Below are positions 34,395-42,090 of a stretch of DNA of 52,819 nt, piece by piece. Below the pieces are notes generated by a model. It was given only the letters and a program-made list of their open reading frames with translations, did no database searches and had not been told where the DNA came from. The stretch comes from Winogradskyella_A sp963966315 (lineage in GTDB: Bacteria > Bacteroidota > Bacteroidia > Flavobacteriales > Flavobacteriaceae): assembly GCA_963966315.1 (NCBI GenBank), contig CAWZYX010000006.1, positions 1 to 52,819 on the forward strand, in the 5' to 3' direction. The position numbers were made by a program, and so were the translations under genes. How positions within the stretch are numbered: position 1 is the first letter of the stretch; the number at the start of each line of letters is the position of its first letter.

Positions 34395-34467
34395 AGAACT
34401 GTTTAAAATAGGACTTTACCAAATCGAACACATCAGAATTCGACCTTGTGCTAATTTAAACAGTTCT
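34395..34467. repeat. 13-bp inverted repeat between etfA and the bifunctional nuclease gene
   Basis: AGAACTGTTTAAA at 34395-34407 is the exact reverse complement of TTTAAACAGTTCT at 34455-34467, with 47 nt between. An inner TCGAA/TTCGA pair lies inside the loop. On the minus strand this would be a structured RNA just after etfA and just before the nuclease gene. It lacks a clear T run, so it is a weak terminator or a regulatory element. Confidence 0.6.
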
Positions 34468-34488
34468 ATTAACTCTAACAAAAATATG

Positions 34489-35451
34489 CTAGGCGTTCTG
34501 AGCTTTAAAGGCCCGTAATTTTTCGGTAAGGACGGGTACAACCTCAAAAGCGTCACCTACAATTCCATAATCAGCGGCCTTAAAGAACGGTGCTTCAGGA
34601 TCAGTGTTAATGACCACTTTTACTTTAGAGGAATTGATCCCTGCAAGATGCTGAATCGCCCCAGAAATACCAATGGCAATATACAAATTGGAAGCAACCG
34701 GTTTTCCGGTCTGACCAACGTGTTCGCTGTGGGACCTCCATCCCAGGTCAGAGACAGGTTTTGAGCAGGCAGTTGCAGCACCGAGTACCTCAGCAAGGTC
34801 CTCTACTAAGCCCCAGTTTTCGGGTCCTTTTAATCCTCGGCCTCCTGAAACCACTACCTCGGCATCGGCAATGGTCACTTTATCAGTCGCCTTGTCAACT
34901 GACTGTACTGTAATTCCTGAAGCAGCCACAGTAGGATCGAAACTTTCTACGGTACAACTGGTTTCGGAGTTAACCACTCCAAATGAGTTATTTGATAAGC
35001 CTATGATTTTCACTTTAGTGGAAATCTCCGTGTTTGCAAAAGCTTTGTTCGTAAAAGCAGTACGTTTCACCACAAAAGGTGATAAACTGGACGGCGTTTC
35101 CACAACATTTGAAACATATCCGGCCTCAAGGGCCACTGCCAGATGCGGTGCTAAATATTTACTGTCTGCGCTTGAACTGATGATCACTAATTCGGCCCCT
35201 TCTGCACTGGCGGCTTGGGCAACCACAGATGCATAAGGTTTTGCATTAAATTTTTCAAGATCCGGATTACTTACGCTTAATACTTTGGAAGCTCCATAAC
35301 TTCCTAATTCTGCAGGGTTATCGTTGTTGATAGCAACAGCACTGACGCTTGTTCCCATCTCATCGGCTATGGCCTTAGCATATGATACCGCCTCGAACGC
35401 TGCCTTTTTAAACTTTCCTTTTTCTGATTCAGTATAAACTAAAATTGACAT
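34489..35451 (-). CDS. etfA: Electron transfer flavoprotein alpha subunit
   Basis: A 320-residue FAD-binding subunit of the ETF heterodimer, which collects electrons from acyl-CoA and other dehydrogenases. The N-terminal nucleotide-binding-like domain (about 1-190) starts MSILVYTES. The C-terminal FAD domain has SGGRGLKGPENW, SDLGWRSHSEHVGQTGKPV and YIAIGISGAIQHLAG, then INTDPEAPFFKAADYGIVGD. These are textbook EtfA motifs and the length is normal. It lies 22 nt after etfB in the same operon on the minus strand. Confidence 0.96.
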   Translation of the reverse strand: MSILVYTESEKGKFKKAAFEAVSYAKAIADEMGTSVSAVAINNDNPAELGSYGASKVLSVSNPDLEKFNAKPYASVVAQAASAEGAELVIISSSADSKYLAPHLAVALEAGYVSNVVETPSSLSPFVVKRTAFTNKAFANTEISTKVKIIGLSNNSFGVVNSETSCTVESFDPTVAASGITVQSVDKATDKVTIADAEVVVSGGRGLKGPENWGLVEDLAEVLGAATACSKPVSDLGWRSHSEHVGQTGKPVASNLYIAIGISGAIQHLAGINSSKVKVVINTDPEAPFFKAADYGIVGDAFEVVPVLTEKLRAFKAQNA

Positions 35452-35473
35452 GTTTTTTCGTTTTAGATAATGT

Positions 35474-36220
35474 TTAAATCACCTTCGCTTCATTGTGAAG
35501 CAGATTAATCAGCTCATCAATATTGTCCGGGTCTACCAGTTTTACTGCGCCCTTAGGTGCTGGTTTTTCAAAACTTCTGATGGAAGTTTCATTAGTACTC
35601 TCTACAGGATCCACAACATTGAGAGGTTTTTTTCGGGCCATCATGATGCCTCGCATATTGGGTATGCGAAGATCCGACTCTTCAACCAGCCCTTTCTGTC
35701 CACCAATAACCAGGGGAAGGCTGGTACTAACCGTCTCCTTTCCGCCATCAATTTCTCGCACGGCAGTTGCCTCATTACCATCAATTTCAAGACTGATGCA
35801 ATTGGTAACAAAGTTGGCATTGATCATGGATGCAAGCATGCCTGGAACCATTCCTCCATTGTAGTCTATGGATTCTCTACCCGCGATCACCAGATCATAA
35901 CCTCCCTCATTAACTACTCGAGCTAATTGTTTGGCAACAGCATACCCGTCCAAAGCTGGGGTATTTACTCTAATAGCACTATCGGCTCCAATAGCCAATG
36001 CTTTTCTTAAGGTTGGTTCCGTCTCTGGTCCACCCACATTAACAACATCAACAGAGGCCCCTTGCTTTTCCTTGAACCACATGGCCCTGGTGAGTCCAAA
36101 TTCGTCATTCGGATTGATCACATACTGTACACCGTTGGTATCAAACTTTGTGTTATCCTCGGCAAAATTTATCTTGGATGTGGTGTCCGGAACGTGACTA
36201 ATACAGACTAAAATTTTCAT
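35474..36220 (-). CDS. etfB: Electron transfer flavoprotein beta subunit
   Basis: A 248-residue AMP-binding partner of EtfA. It starts MKILVCISHVPDTTSKI. The ETF-beta signature appears as VIAGRESIDYNGGMVPGML followed by ASMI (near 110-135), with preceding DVVNVGG and KALAIGADSAIRV, and the C-terminal part has GLVEESDLRIPNMRGIMMARKK. The length matches the family (about 245-260). It is the first gene of the etfBA operon. Upstream lies a 265-nt divergent intergenic region containing a perfect 26-bp palindrome likely to be a repressor site. Confidence 0.96.
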   Translation of the reverse strand: MKILVCISHVPDTTSKINFAEDNTKFDTNGVQYVINPNDEFGLTRAMWFKEKQGASVDVVNVGGPETEPTLRKALAIGADSAIRVNTPALDGYAVAKQLARVVNEGGYDLVIAGRESIDYNGGMVPGMLASMINANFVTNCISLEIDGNEATAVREIDGGKETVSTSLPLVIGGQKGLVEESDLRIPNMRGIMMARKKPLNVVDPVESTNETSIRSFEKPAPKGAVKLVDPDNIDELINLLHNEAKVI

Positions 36221-36277
36221 ATTCCTGTTCTTTTTTTACGTTTTTTTTGAGGTTACGAAGTTAATTATTTTATTTCT

Positions 36278-36303
36278 ATTTTACTATGCATGCATAGTAA
36301 AAT
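36278..36303. promoter_or_regulatory. Perfect 26-bp palindrome upstream of etfBA (candidate operator)
   Basis: Positions 36278-36290 (ATTTTACTATGCA) are followed immediately by their exact reverse complement (TGCATAGTAAAAT). It lies 58 nt from the etfB ATG. A possible minus-strand -7 element (TAACTTCG, 36256-36263) is positioned so that the palindrome would cover the -33 region. This geometry suits repression by a dimeric regulator such as a TetR-type protein. The rest of the 265-nt gap shows only AT-rich DNA and the plus-strand -7 element. Confidence 0.75.
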
Positions 36304-36457
36304 TTTTAATTTCACAAAAAACCAGACTTTTAATGATTATTTATTGAAAATAGCAGATCAGTATTATCAATTATACATAAGAACTCTTTAGTCATGCAAC
36401 TGTCATATCATTACGTAGTTCTTCTGTAATATCTCATACAGACTAATGAATTATTGC

Positions 36458-36465
36458 TATTTTTG
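36458..36465 (+). promoter_or_regulatory. Candidate -7 element for the pyruvate dehydrogenase E1 beta gene
   Basis: TATTTTTG matches TAnnTTTG fully and lies 20 nt before the ATG at 36486. No good TTG is found at the expected -33 position. Confidence 0.4.
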
Positions 36466-36485
36466 CTTCGCTAAAAAAGAATGAC

Positions 36486-37463
36486 ATGAAGACGATTCAG
36501 TTCAGAGAGGCGATAGCCGAGGCCATGAGTGAGGAGATGAGAAGAGATGAGAGCGTATATCTTATGGGTGAGGAGGTTGCCGAATATAATGGTGCCTATA
36601 AAGCTTCCAAGGGAATGTTGGACGAGTTTGGGCCAAAACGCGTTATTGATACCCCCATTGCAGAGTTGGGATTTGCCGGGATTGCCATTGGTTCTACCAT
36701 GACCGGAAACAGGCCAATTGTTGAATACATGACTTTCAACTTTTCACTGGTTGGTATCGATCAGATCATTAACAATGCCGCCAAGATTAGACAGATGTCT
36801 GGTGGTCAGTTCAATTGTCCTATCGTATTCAGAGGACCAACTGCTTCTGCAGGTCAACTGGCAGCCACCCATTCGCAGGCATTCGAAAACTGGTTTGCAA
36901 ACACGCCCGGCTTAAAGGTTATTGTTCCTTCAAACCCCTATGATGCCAAAGGCTTATTAAAGTCTGCCATCAGAGACGATGATCCTGTTATATTTATGGA
37001 AAGTGAGCAAATGTATGGTGACAAAGGAGAGGTTCCGGAGGGTGAGTACACTATACCCATTGGAGTTGCTGAAATAAAAAGAGAAGGGACTGACGTCACC
37101 ATCGTATCTTTCGGAAAGATTATTAAAGAAGCTTATAAAGCGGCCGATGTGCTTGAGAAAGAAGGTATTTCCTGCGAGATCATCGATCTGAGAACTGTTA
37201 GACCTATGGACCGCAAAGCAATTGTGGATTCAGTGAAAAAGACCAATCGTCTCGTAGTCCTGGAAGAGGCATGGCCTTTTGGCAATGTAGCCACTGAGAT
37301 CACCTATTTAGTTCAATCCGAGGCTTTTGATTATTTGGACGCACCGGTTGTGAAACTCAATACCGCCGATACCCCGGCGCCATATTCGCCAGTGCTACTG
37401 GAAGAGTGGCTCCCTAACAGTGAGGATGTCATCAAGGCGGTTAAAAAAGTAATGTATCAATAA
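36486..37463 (+). CDS. pdhB: Pyruvate dehydrogenase E1 component beta subunit
   Basis: A 325-residue subunit of the thiamine-diphosphate-dependent E1 enzyme. Motifs: MGEEVAEYNGAYKASKGMLD then EFGPKRVIDTPIAELGFAGI with the conserved TPI(A/S)E segment containing the catalytic Glu, QIINNAAKIRQMSGGQ, and the C-terminal VLEEAWPFGNVATEI. The length is typical (about 325). The GAYKASKG form favours pyruvate rather than branched-chain substrates, but the branched-chain enzyme is the main alternative. The alpha subunit and E2 are not adjacent, which is common in this group. It is transcribed divergently from etfBA and ends at a terminator. Confidence 0.93.
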   Translation: MKTIQFREAIAEAMSEEMRRDESVYLMGEEVAEYNGAYKASKGMLDEFGPKRVIDTPIAELGFAGIAIGSTMTGNRPIVEYMTFNFSLVGIDQIINNAAKIRQMSGGQFNCPIVFRGPTASAGQLAATHSQAFENWFANTPGLKVIVPSNPYDAKGLLKSAIRDDDPVIFMESEQMYGDKGEVPEGEYTIPIGVAEIKREGTDVTIVSFGKIIKEAYKAADVLEKEGISCEIIDLRTVRPMDRKAIVDSVKKTNRLVVLEEAWPFGNVATEITYLVQSEAFDYLDAPVVKLNTADTPAPYSPVLLEEWLPNSEDVIKAVKKVMYQ

Positions 37464-37489
37464 ATAAAAAACGTTTTTAAACGTTGAAT

Positions 37490-37542
37490 AAACTTCATCT
37501 GATGCGTTCATTCAAAGAACAAAGCAACAGATGAAGTTTTTT
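37490..37542 (+). terminator. Long-loop terminator hairpin between pdhB and the DUF5686 gene
   Basis: AAACTTCATCTG (37490-37501) pairs exactly with CAGATGAAGTTT (37528-37539), followed by a T run. The 26-nt loop can form an inner TGC/GTTC-GAAC/GCA stem. The T run ends six bases before the next start codon at 37548. Confidence 0.75.
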
Positions 37543-37547
37543 GTCTT

Positions 37548-40058
37548 ATGCAATTTAGAGCACTCTTCATAATTACACTTTTCATGTTTTCTATTGCCTG
37601 GTCACAAACCAGAGTTAGTGGTTATGTATATGATGTAAATAACGAACCGATTGCTTTTGCCAATGTCCTGTTCAAAGGTTCAACAGAAGGAACTATAACC
37701 AATGAGAATGGGCGTTTTTATCTGGAATCAAAGAATTCCTGGAACGAACTTATTGTTTCCTTCATTGGTTACGAAACCAAGGCGATAGCACTGAATCAAA
37801 AGGTCAGTTTTGACCTGAATATTGTGCTAAAAGAAGAAGCTGCTGCACTGGATGAGATCCTCATTGTATCGGGAAAACAATCTAAAAAAGAATCGGAGAA
37901 TCCGGCGATCGCCATTTTGAAGAAAATTTGGTCCAGGAAAAGGCAAAACGGATTAACACAGTTCGACCAGTACCAGTACGACAAATACGAAAAAGTAGAG
38001 TTCGACCTGAATACCATAGATAGTGCACTTATCAAAAGCCGATTATTCCGTGGAATGGAATTTATATTTGAAGAGGTGGATACCTCGAGAGTTACAGGAA
38101 AAACTTACCTGCCCATCTTCCTCAATGAATCTGTGAAGCAAATTTCCGGTGATAATCTCAGCAACAAAGAGCGCGAAGTGCTGCTTGGAAATAAGAATTC
38201 CGGATTTAACAACAATCAGGTCATTATTGATTTCATTGACGATTTGTACGCAGACTACAATGTTTACGATAATTACCTCAAGTTCTTTGACAAAAGCTTT
38301 GTGAGTCCGATCGGGCGCGCCGGGATCAATTCGTATAACTACGTCCTTGCAGACAGTGCGTATATTGGCGATAAGTGGTGCTATAATATCATTTATTATC
38401 CGCGCCGAAAGAGCGAACTAACCTTTAAAGGAGATTTCTGGGTCAATGACTCGACCTATGCCATTAAAGAAATTAATCTCCAGGCTACTAAGAGCGCAAA
38501 TATCAACTGGGTGAAGGAGATTTATATCGAACAGGAATTTGATGTCTTAAACGATTCACTGTTTTTACTTCGCAGAGATTACTTCTTATCAGATTTTGCC
38601 CTGAACAAAAAGGAACAGTCCAGAGGGGTCTATGGTAAACGCACCACCTTATACGACAATTACGTGTTCGATCAACCCAAATCTCCTGAGTTTTATGAAG
38701 AGAAGGTCTTCAACTACAATGAGGAGGTCTACAATCGAGACGATGCCTTTTGGGCTGATAATAGGCAGGAAGCACTCAATAAGGATGAGCAGGGGGTCTA
38801 CAAGATGCTTGATACCTTAACCACAGTTAAACAGTTTCGCAGGATATACAACGTTGGTTCGATTATTTCCTCGGGATACATTGAGATCCCTGAATTGAAT
38901 TTTGATTACGGGCCTCTGTCAAATGGTGTGGGTTATAACGAGATAGAAGGTCTCAGGCTGAGGGCTGGCGGTAGAACTTATTTTGGGCAAAACGATCCCT
39001 GGAGACTTGAAGGGTTTGTCGCCTACGGATTCAAGGACCAGAAATTTAAATACGGTATTTCAGCTAAGTGGCTCCTGAACAGAAAAAACAGACTCATCAT
39101 CTTTGGAGGGCACCGCACCGACATTGAGCAGATTGGTGCCAGTCTTACTAGCTCAACAGATGTTTTGGGAAGATCTATTGCTTCCAATGCAGTGCTTACA
39201 GCAAATACGAATGATAAGCTGTCTAATATCAGCCTGACAACCCTTGGTTTTGAAATGGAGCCCGTCAAGAATTTTGGCTATCGTTTCAACACAAGTTACA
39301 GGATCCTGAGTTCGGCATCTCCAACCTTTAGTCTGGATTATAACGATCCCGATTCGCCAACCGGTGTTTCATCTGTGACCGAACAATATGAAGTGCGGCT
39401 GTCTTTTGGATATGCTCCCAATCGCGAAATGACGGGTTATGGTGTGGAACGCCGAGAAAAAAATGATGATTTTTCCAGGTTCTTTTTTCAGGTCAGTCAG
39501 GGAATCGAAGGGATATTTAATAGTGATTTTGACTACACCAAACTTCAGTTTTCCTACTTTCAACCGTGGCAAATTGGTGGCTTTGGAAGGTTGACCTCCT
39601 CTATTGAGATTGGGAAAACCTACGGTACTATTCCATTATCGCTTTTGAGCGTGGTTCCGGGAAATCAGACTTATTTTACCATCTACAACAGTTTCCCACA
39701 ATTGGATTTTTATGAGTTTGTTACCGATACCTACGCTTCTTTTCACCTCGAACACAATTTTAACGGACGACTGTTCGCGAGAATTCCCTTCCTTAAAAAA
39801 TTAAACCTTCGTGAGATTATTGGTTTTAGAGGAGTTTGGGGTTCCTTAACCGATGAGAACAAGGCCTTAAGCCAGACAGGCAACCCTGCAGAATTTCCAC
39901 TGATTGCTCCGAGCGATCAACTGTATTACGAATACAGTTTTGGGATTGACAATATTTTTAAAATTGTACGGATTGATTTTAATTTTCGTGGCAACTATCT
40001 CGATGCTCCAAACGCTAGAAAATTTGGTGTGACGCTAGGTTTTGGTTTTTCATTCTAA
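37548..40058 (+). CDS. DUF5686/CarboxypepD_reg-like outer-membrane protein
   Basis: An 836-residue exported protein with signal peptide MQFRALFIITLFMFSIAWSQ. Residues about 22-105 are a CarboxypepD_reg-like (TonB-dependent-receptor-associated) beta-sandwich: VSGYVYDVNNEPIAFANVLF, GTITNENGRFYL, and LIVSFIGYETKAI. The rest (about 130-836) matches the DUF5686 type, with a beta-barrel-like C-terminal half rich in alternating aromatic strands and ending GVTLGFGFSF, a terminal Phe typical of outer-membrane proteins. No plug or TonB box is apparent, so it is not a normal TonB receptor. The function is unknown. It is tail to tail with the next gene with a 13-nt gap. Confidence 0.85.
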   Translation: MQFRALFIITLFMFSIAWSQTRVSGYVYDVNNEPIAFANVLFKGSTEGTITNENGRFYLESKNSWNELIVSFIGYETKAIALNQKVSFDLNIVLKEEAAALDEILIVSGKQSKKESENPAIAILKKIWSRKRQNGLTQFDQYQYDKYEKVEFDLNTIDSALIKSRLFRGMEFIFEEVDTSRVTGKTYLPIFLNESVKQISGDNLSNKEREVLLGNKNSGFNNNQVIIDFIDDLYADYNVYDNYLKFFDKSFVSPIGRAGINSYNYVLADSAYIGDKWCYNIIYYPRRKSELTFKGDFWVNDSTYAIKEINLQATKSANINWVKEIYIEQEFDVLNDSLFLLRRDYFLSDFALNKKEQSRGVYGKRTTLYDNYVFDQPKSPEFYEEKVFNYNEEVYNRDDAFWADNRQEALNKDEQGVYKMLDTLTTVKQFRRIYNVGSIISSGYIEIPELNFDYGPLSNGVGYNEIEGLRLRAGGRTYFGQNDPWRLEGFVAYGFKDQKFKYGISAKWLLNRKNRLIIFGGHRTDIEQIGASLTSSTDVLGRSIASNAVLTANTNDKLSNISLTTLGFEMEPVKNFGYRFNTSYRILSSASPTFSLDYNDPDSPTGVSSVTEQYEVRLSFGYAPNREMTGYGVERREKNDDFSRFFFQVSQGIEGIFNSDFDYTKLQFSYFQPWQIGGFGRLTSSIEIGKTYGTIPLSLLSVVPGNQTYFTIYNSFPQLDFYEFVTDTYASFHLEHNFNGRLFARIPFLKKLNLREIIGFRGVWGSLTDENKALSQTGNPAEFPLIAPSDQLYYEYSFGIDNIFKIVRIDFNFRGNYLDAPNARKFGVTLGFGFSF

Positions 40059-40071
40059 TATTTTTGGAGGT

Positions 40072-41328
40072 TTAGAAATTGCGACGTAAGCCTTCAATCA
40101 TCTCAACACTAAAGTTCTTAGGATCACCTTCAGATAAAAACCATCGGTTCTGATAAGTTTTGAATTCTTCTATTAAGTCAACACCCCTGGCTTCAAGGTT
40201 TTTTGAAACAGAAAGGACTTTGCTGCTATCTATGTTAAAGCTATTCCAGATTTTGCTATTAAAACGGACAAAAGGATTAATGTTATAATCGTTAATGGCC
40301 CAGTATTCTTCCTTGCTAAAATTAAACTCCTTGAATTTCTGTGTCAGAATTTTTAAGTAGATCTCGTGCCGAAGGTTGTTATAATTATAGCTGCCAGACA
40401 CCATATTAAGATACGGGCTGCCCTCGTAGTAATTAAATCGCATCCGCACATCGGCTTGTAATTCTTTGTTTTTAATAGTACTGAAGAACTTGTTGGTACT
40501 ATAGTTAATTTCTAAAATTTCAAAATTACTAGCTTTCACATCTATAAACCCCTTATCACCATTCCCTTTAAAACTAATTCTTCTTATGAGATTGTCTCTA
40601 AAATCATAGAAGGTGGAATCCTGCTTAAATTTATGTTTTTTATAATTCTTGCTAGAAAGGATGCCCTGGTATTCAAGAACTCTCAAGGCTCTTAAATTCG
40701 CGCTTGCTGATGGTCTTACCGCTCTGTCCTCGTGGTCATTATAGAAGGTCCATTCGGGATTGGTTATGTAGAATCTGGAATTATCAGAAAAAAACTTATA
40801 ATTGGAGTATTTGGCAGCATTTGCCATTTTTCCAGAGAAGATAGAATATCCAATACTCTCCATATACATAATATAATCCTCCTTTATCTTAGCGCTTTCA
40901 TTATAATAGGCAACAGCTATGTGAGGGTCTTTTTTGCGCCCTTTATTATAGGTTTTAACAACTTCTTTGATAAATGAATTCAGATTGAAATTTGACTTTG
41001 CAGATAGAACTACCTGTTCCAATTGAGTTCGCTGCAGCACAAACACCTTTTTTGATAAAGCCTCTTTTAAGCTAATGTTTAAAGTCTCATAGCCAATGTG
41101 GGATATGATAATTAGATCTGTTTGAGCAGCTTGATTTATGTTGAGCGAAAAATACCCGTCCTCATCTGAAAAGGTTCCTGTGTTCTTATGTTTATAGATG
41201 ATGTTCGCATACGCAATGGGAAGGTTATCATCCTTTGCAATTACCTTTCCACTAATACTTGTTTGTAGAGCAGACAAAGTAAGAGATGTACAAAGGCAAA
41301 CTAATAAAAAGATGTAGATCTTCGTCAT
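40072..41328 (-). CDS. CarboxypepD_reg-like secreted protein of unknown function
   Basis: A 418-residue exported protein (signal peptide MTKIYIFLLVCLCTSLTLSAL). Residues about 22-105 form a CarboxypepD_reg-like domain: TSISGKVIAKDDNLPIAYAN, GTFSDEDGYFSL and LIIISHIGYETLNISL. The remaining ~310 residues are Lys/Tyr/Asn-rich alpha/beta sequence (YNESAKIKEDYIMYMESIGY, WTFYNDHEDRAVRPSAS) related in style to the DUF5686-like N-terminal regions but without a barrel. I do not recognise a more specific family. It is encoded tail to tail with the larger DUF5686 protein, which shares its N-terminal domain; the two may be functionally linked or descend from the same domain shuffling. Confidence 0.75.
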   Translation of the reverse strand: MTKIYIFLLVCLCTSLTLSALQTSISGKVIAKDDNLPIAYANIIYKHKNTGTFSDEDGYFSLNINQAAQTDLIIISHIGYETLNISLKEALSKKVFVLQRTQLEQVVLSAKSNFNLNSFIKEVVKTYNKGRKKDPHIAVAYYNESAKIKEDYIMYMESIGYSIFSGKMANAAKYSNYKFFSDNSRFYITNPEWTFYNDHEDRAVRPSASANLRALRVLEYQGILSSKNYKKHKFKQDSTFYDFRDNLIRRISFKGNGDKGFIDVKASNFEILEINYSTNKFFSTIKNKELQADVRMRFNYYEGSPYLNMVSGSYNYNNLRHEIYLKILTQKFKEFNFSKEEYWAINDYNINPFVRFNSKIWNSFNIDSSKVLSVSKNLEARGVDLIEEFKTYQNRWFLSEGDPKNFSVEMIEGLRRNF

Positions 41329-41390
41329 AGAATCAATTTTTCATGATGAAAGATAAAATTAGCATTAAATCAATTAAACTCACAATCTGA

Positions 41391-41420
41391 TGGTAGAGCC
41401 TTGTTATTGCTCTATCTTTG
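41391..41420 (+). promoter_or_regulatory. Candidate promoter for the soluble pyrophosphatase gene
   Basis: TATCTTTG at 41413-41420 is a full -7 match; TGG at 41391-41393 sits 19 nt upstream at the -33 position with one mismatch. The ATG at 41450 lies 29 nt downstream. Confidence 0.45.
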
Positions 41421-41449
41421 CTGCGAGTTAAGAATTTTGATAGTATTTT

Positions 41450-41971
41450 ATGCAAGAACAAATAACCTTCGATGTTTTAATTGAAATTCCTAAAGGAAGC
41501 AGAAACAAATACGAATATGATTTTGAATTGAAAAAGATCCGATTCGATCGCATGTTGTTTTCATCCATGATGTATCCCGGTGATTATGGATTTATACCCA
41601 AAACCCTGGCCCTGGATGGGGATCCTTTAGACGTTTTAGTCCTGGGACACGAACCCACCTTTCCCATGTGCGTTATGGAGGTAAAACCCATTGGCGTCTT
41701 TCACATGGCGGACGAAAAGGGGCCGGATGAAAAAATAGTATGTGTAGCTGTTTCAGATCCCATCTGGAGTCTTAGAAATGATATTTCTGACCTGAACCCG
41801 CACAGATTGGAGGAGATCACTCATTTTTTTCAGGTCTATAAGGACCTGGAAAAGAAAAAGGTCGATGTTGGTGGCTGGGGCAATGCCAGTGAGGCAGAGG
41901 GAATCGTACAGAAGTGCATCGAGCGATACAATAACAGTGAGCACAAAAAGAATGGAGATTTTACCATTTGA
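41450..41971 (+). CDS. ppa: Soluble inorganic pyrophosphatase (family I)
   Basis: A 173-residue cytoplasmic enzyme that hydrolyses pyrophosphate to phosphate with Mg2+. Motifs: IEIPKGSRNKYEYD near residues 12-25, YPGDYGFIPKTLALDGDPLD then VLVLG (about 42-66) with the metal-binding Asp cluster, and KKVDVGGWGNASEAE. The length equals bacterial family I enzymes. The gene has its own terminator and is followed 119 nt later by a membrane-bound pyrophosphatase, so two pyrophosphate-consuming systems are encoded side by side. Confidence 0.96.
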   Translation: MQEQITFDVLIEIPKGSRNKYEYDFELKKIRFDRMLFSSMMYPGDYGFIPKTLALDGDPLDVLVLGHEPTFPMCVMEVKPIGVFHMADEKGPDEKIVCVAVSDPIWSLRNDISDLNPHRLEEITHFFQVYKDLEKKKVDVGGWGNASEAEGIVQKCIERYNNSEHKKNGDFTI

Positions 41972-41990
41972 CCAACTTTATATGAAGCTA

Positions 41991-42026
41991 AAAAAACCCT
42001 TTTAATACAGTATTGAAAGGGTTTTT
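41991..42026 (+). terminator. Rho-independent terminator after ppa
   Basis: A stem of AAAACCCTTT with AAAGGGTTTTT, extended inward by AATA/TATT around CAG, is followed by T residues. It starts about 20 nt after the ppa stop. Confidence 0.85.
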
Positions 42027-42053
42027 CTATTAGGGTTCAATTCCTTACTTTTG
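42024..42053 (+). promoter_or_regulatory. Candidate promoter for the membrane pyrophosphatase gene
   Basis: TACTTTTG at 42046-42053 is a full -7 match, with TTT at 42024-42026 in the -33 position (one mismatch), so the end of the upstream terminator may double as the -33 element. The ATG at 42091 is 37 nt downstream. Confidence 0.45.
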
Positions 42054-42090
42054 CCGAGCAAAATTTATATATCAAATCAAATAAGTTAAT

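Noticed and set aside
35495..35926. 143-residue plus-strand ORF antisense to etfB
   Set aside because: Overlaps the canonical ETF-beta signature on the other strand and has no domain.
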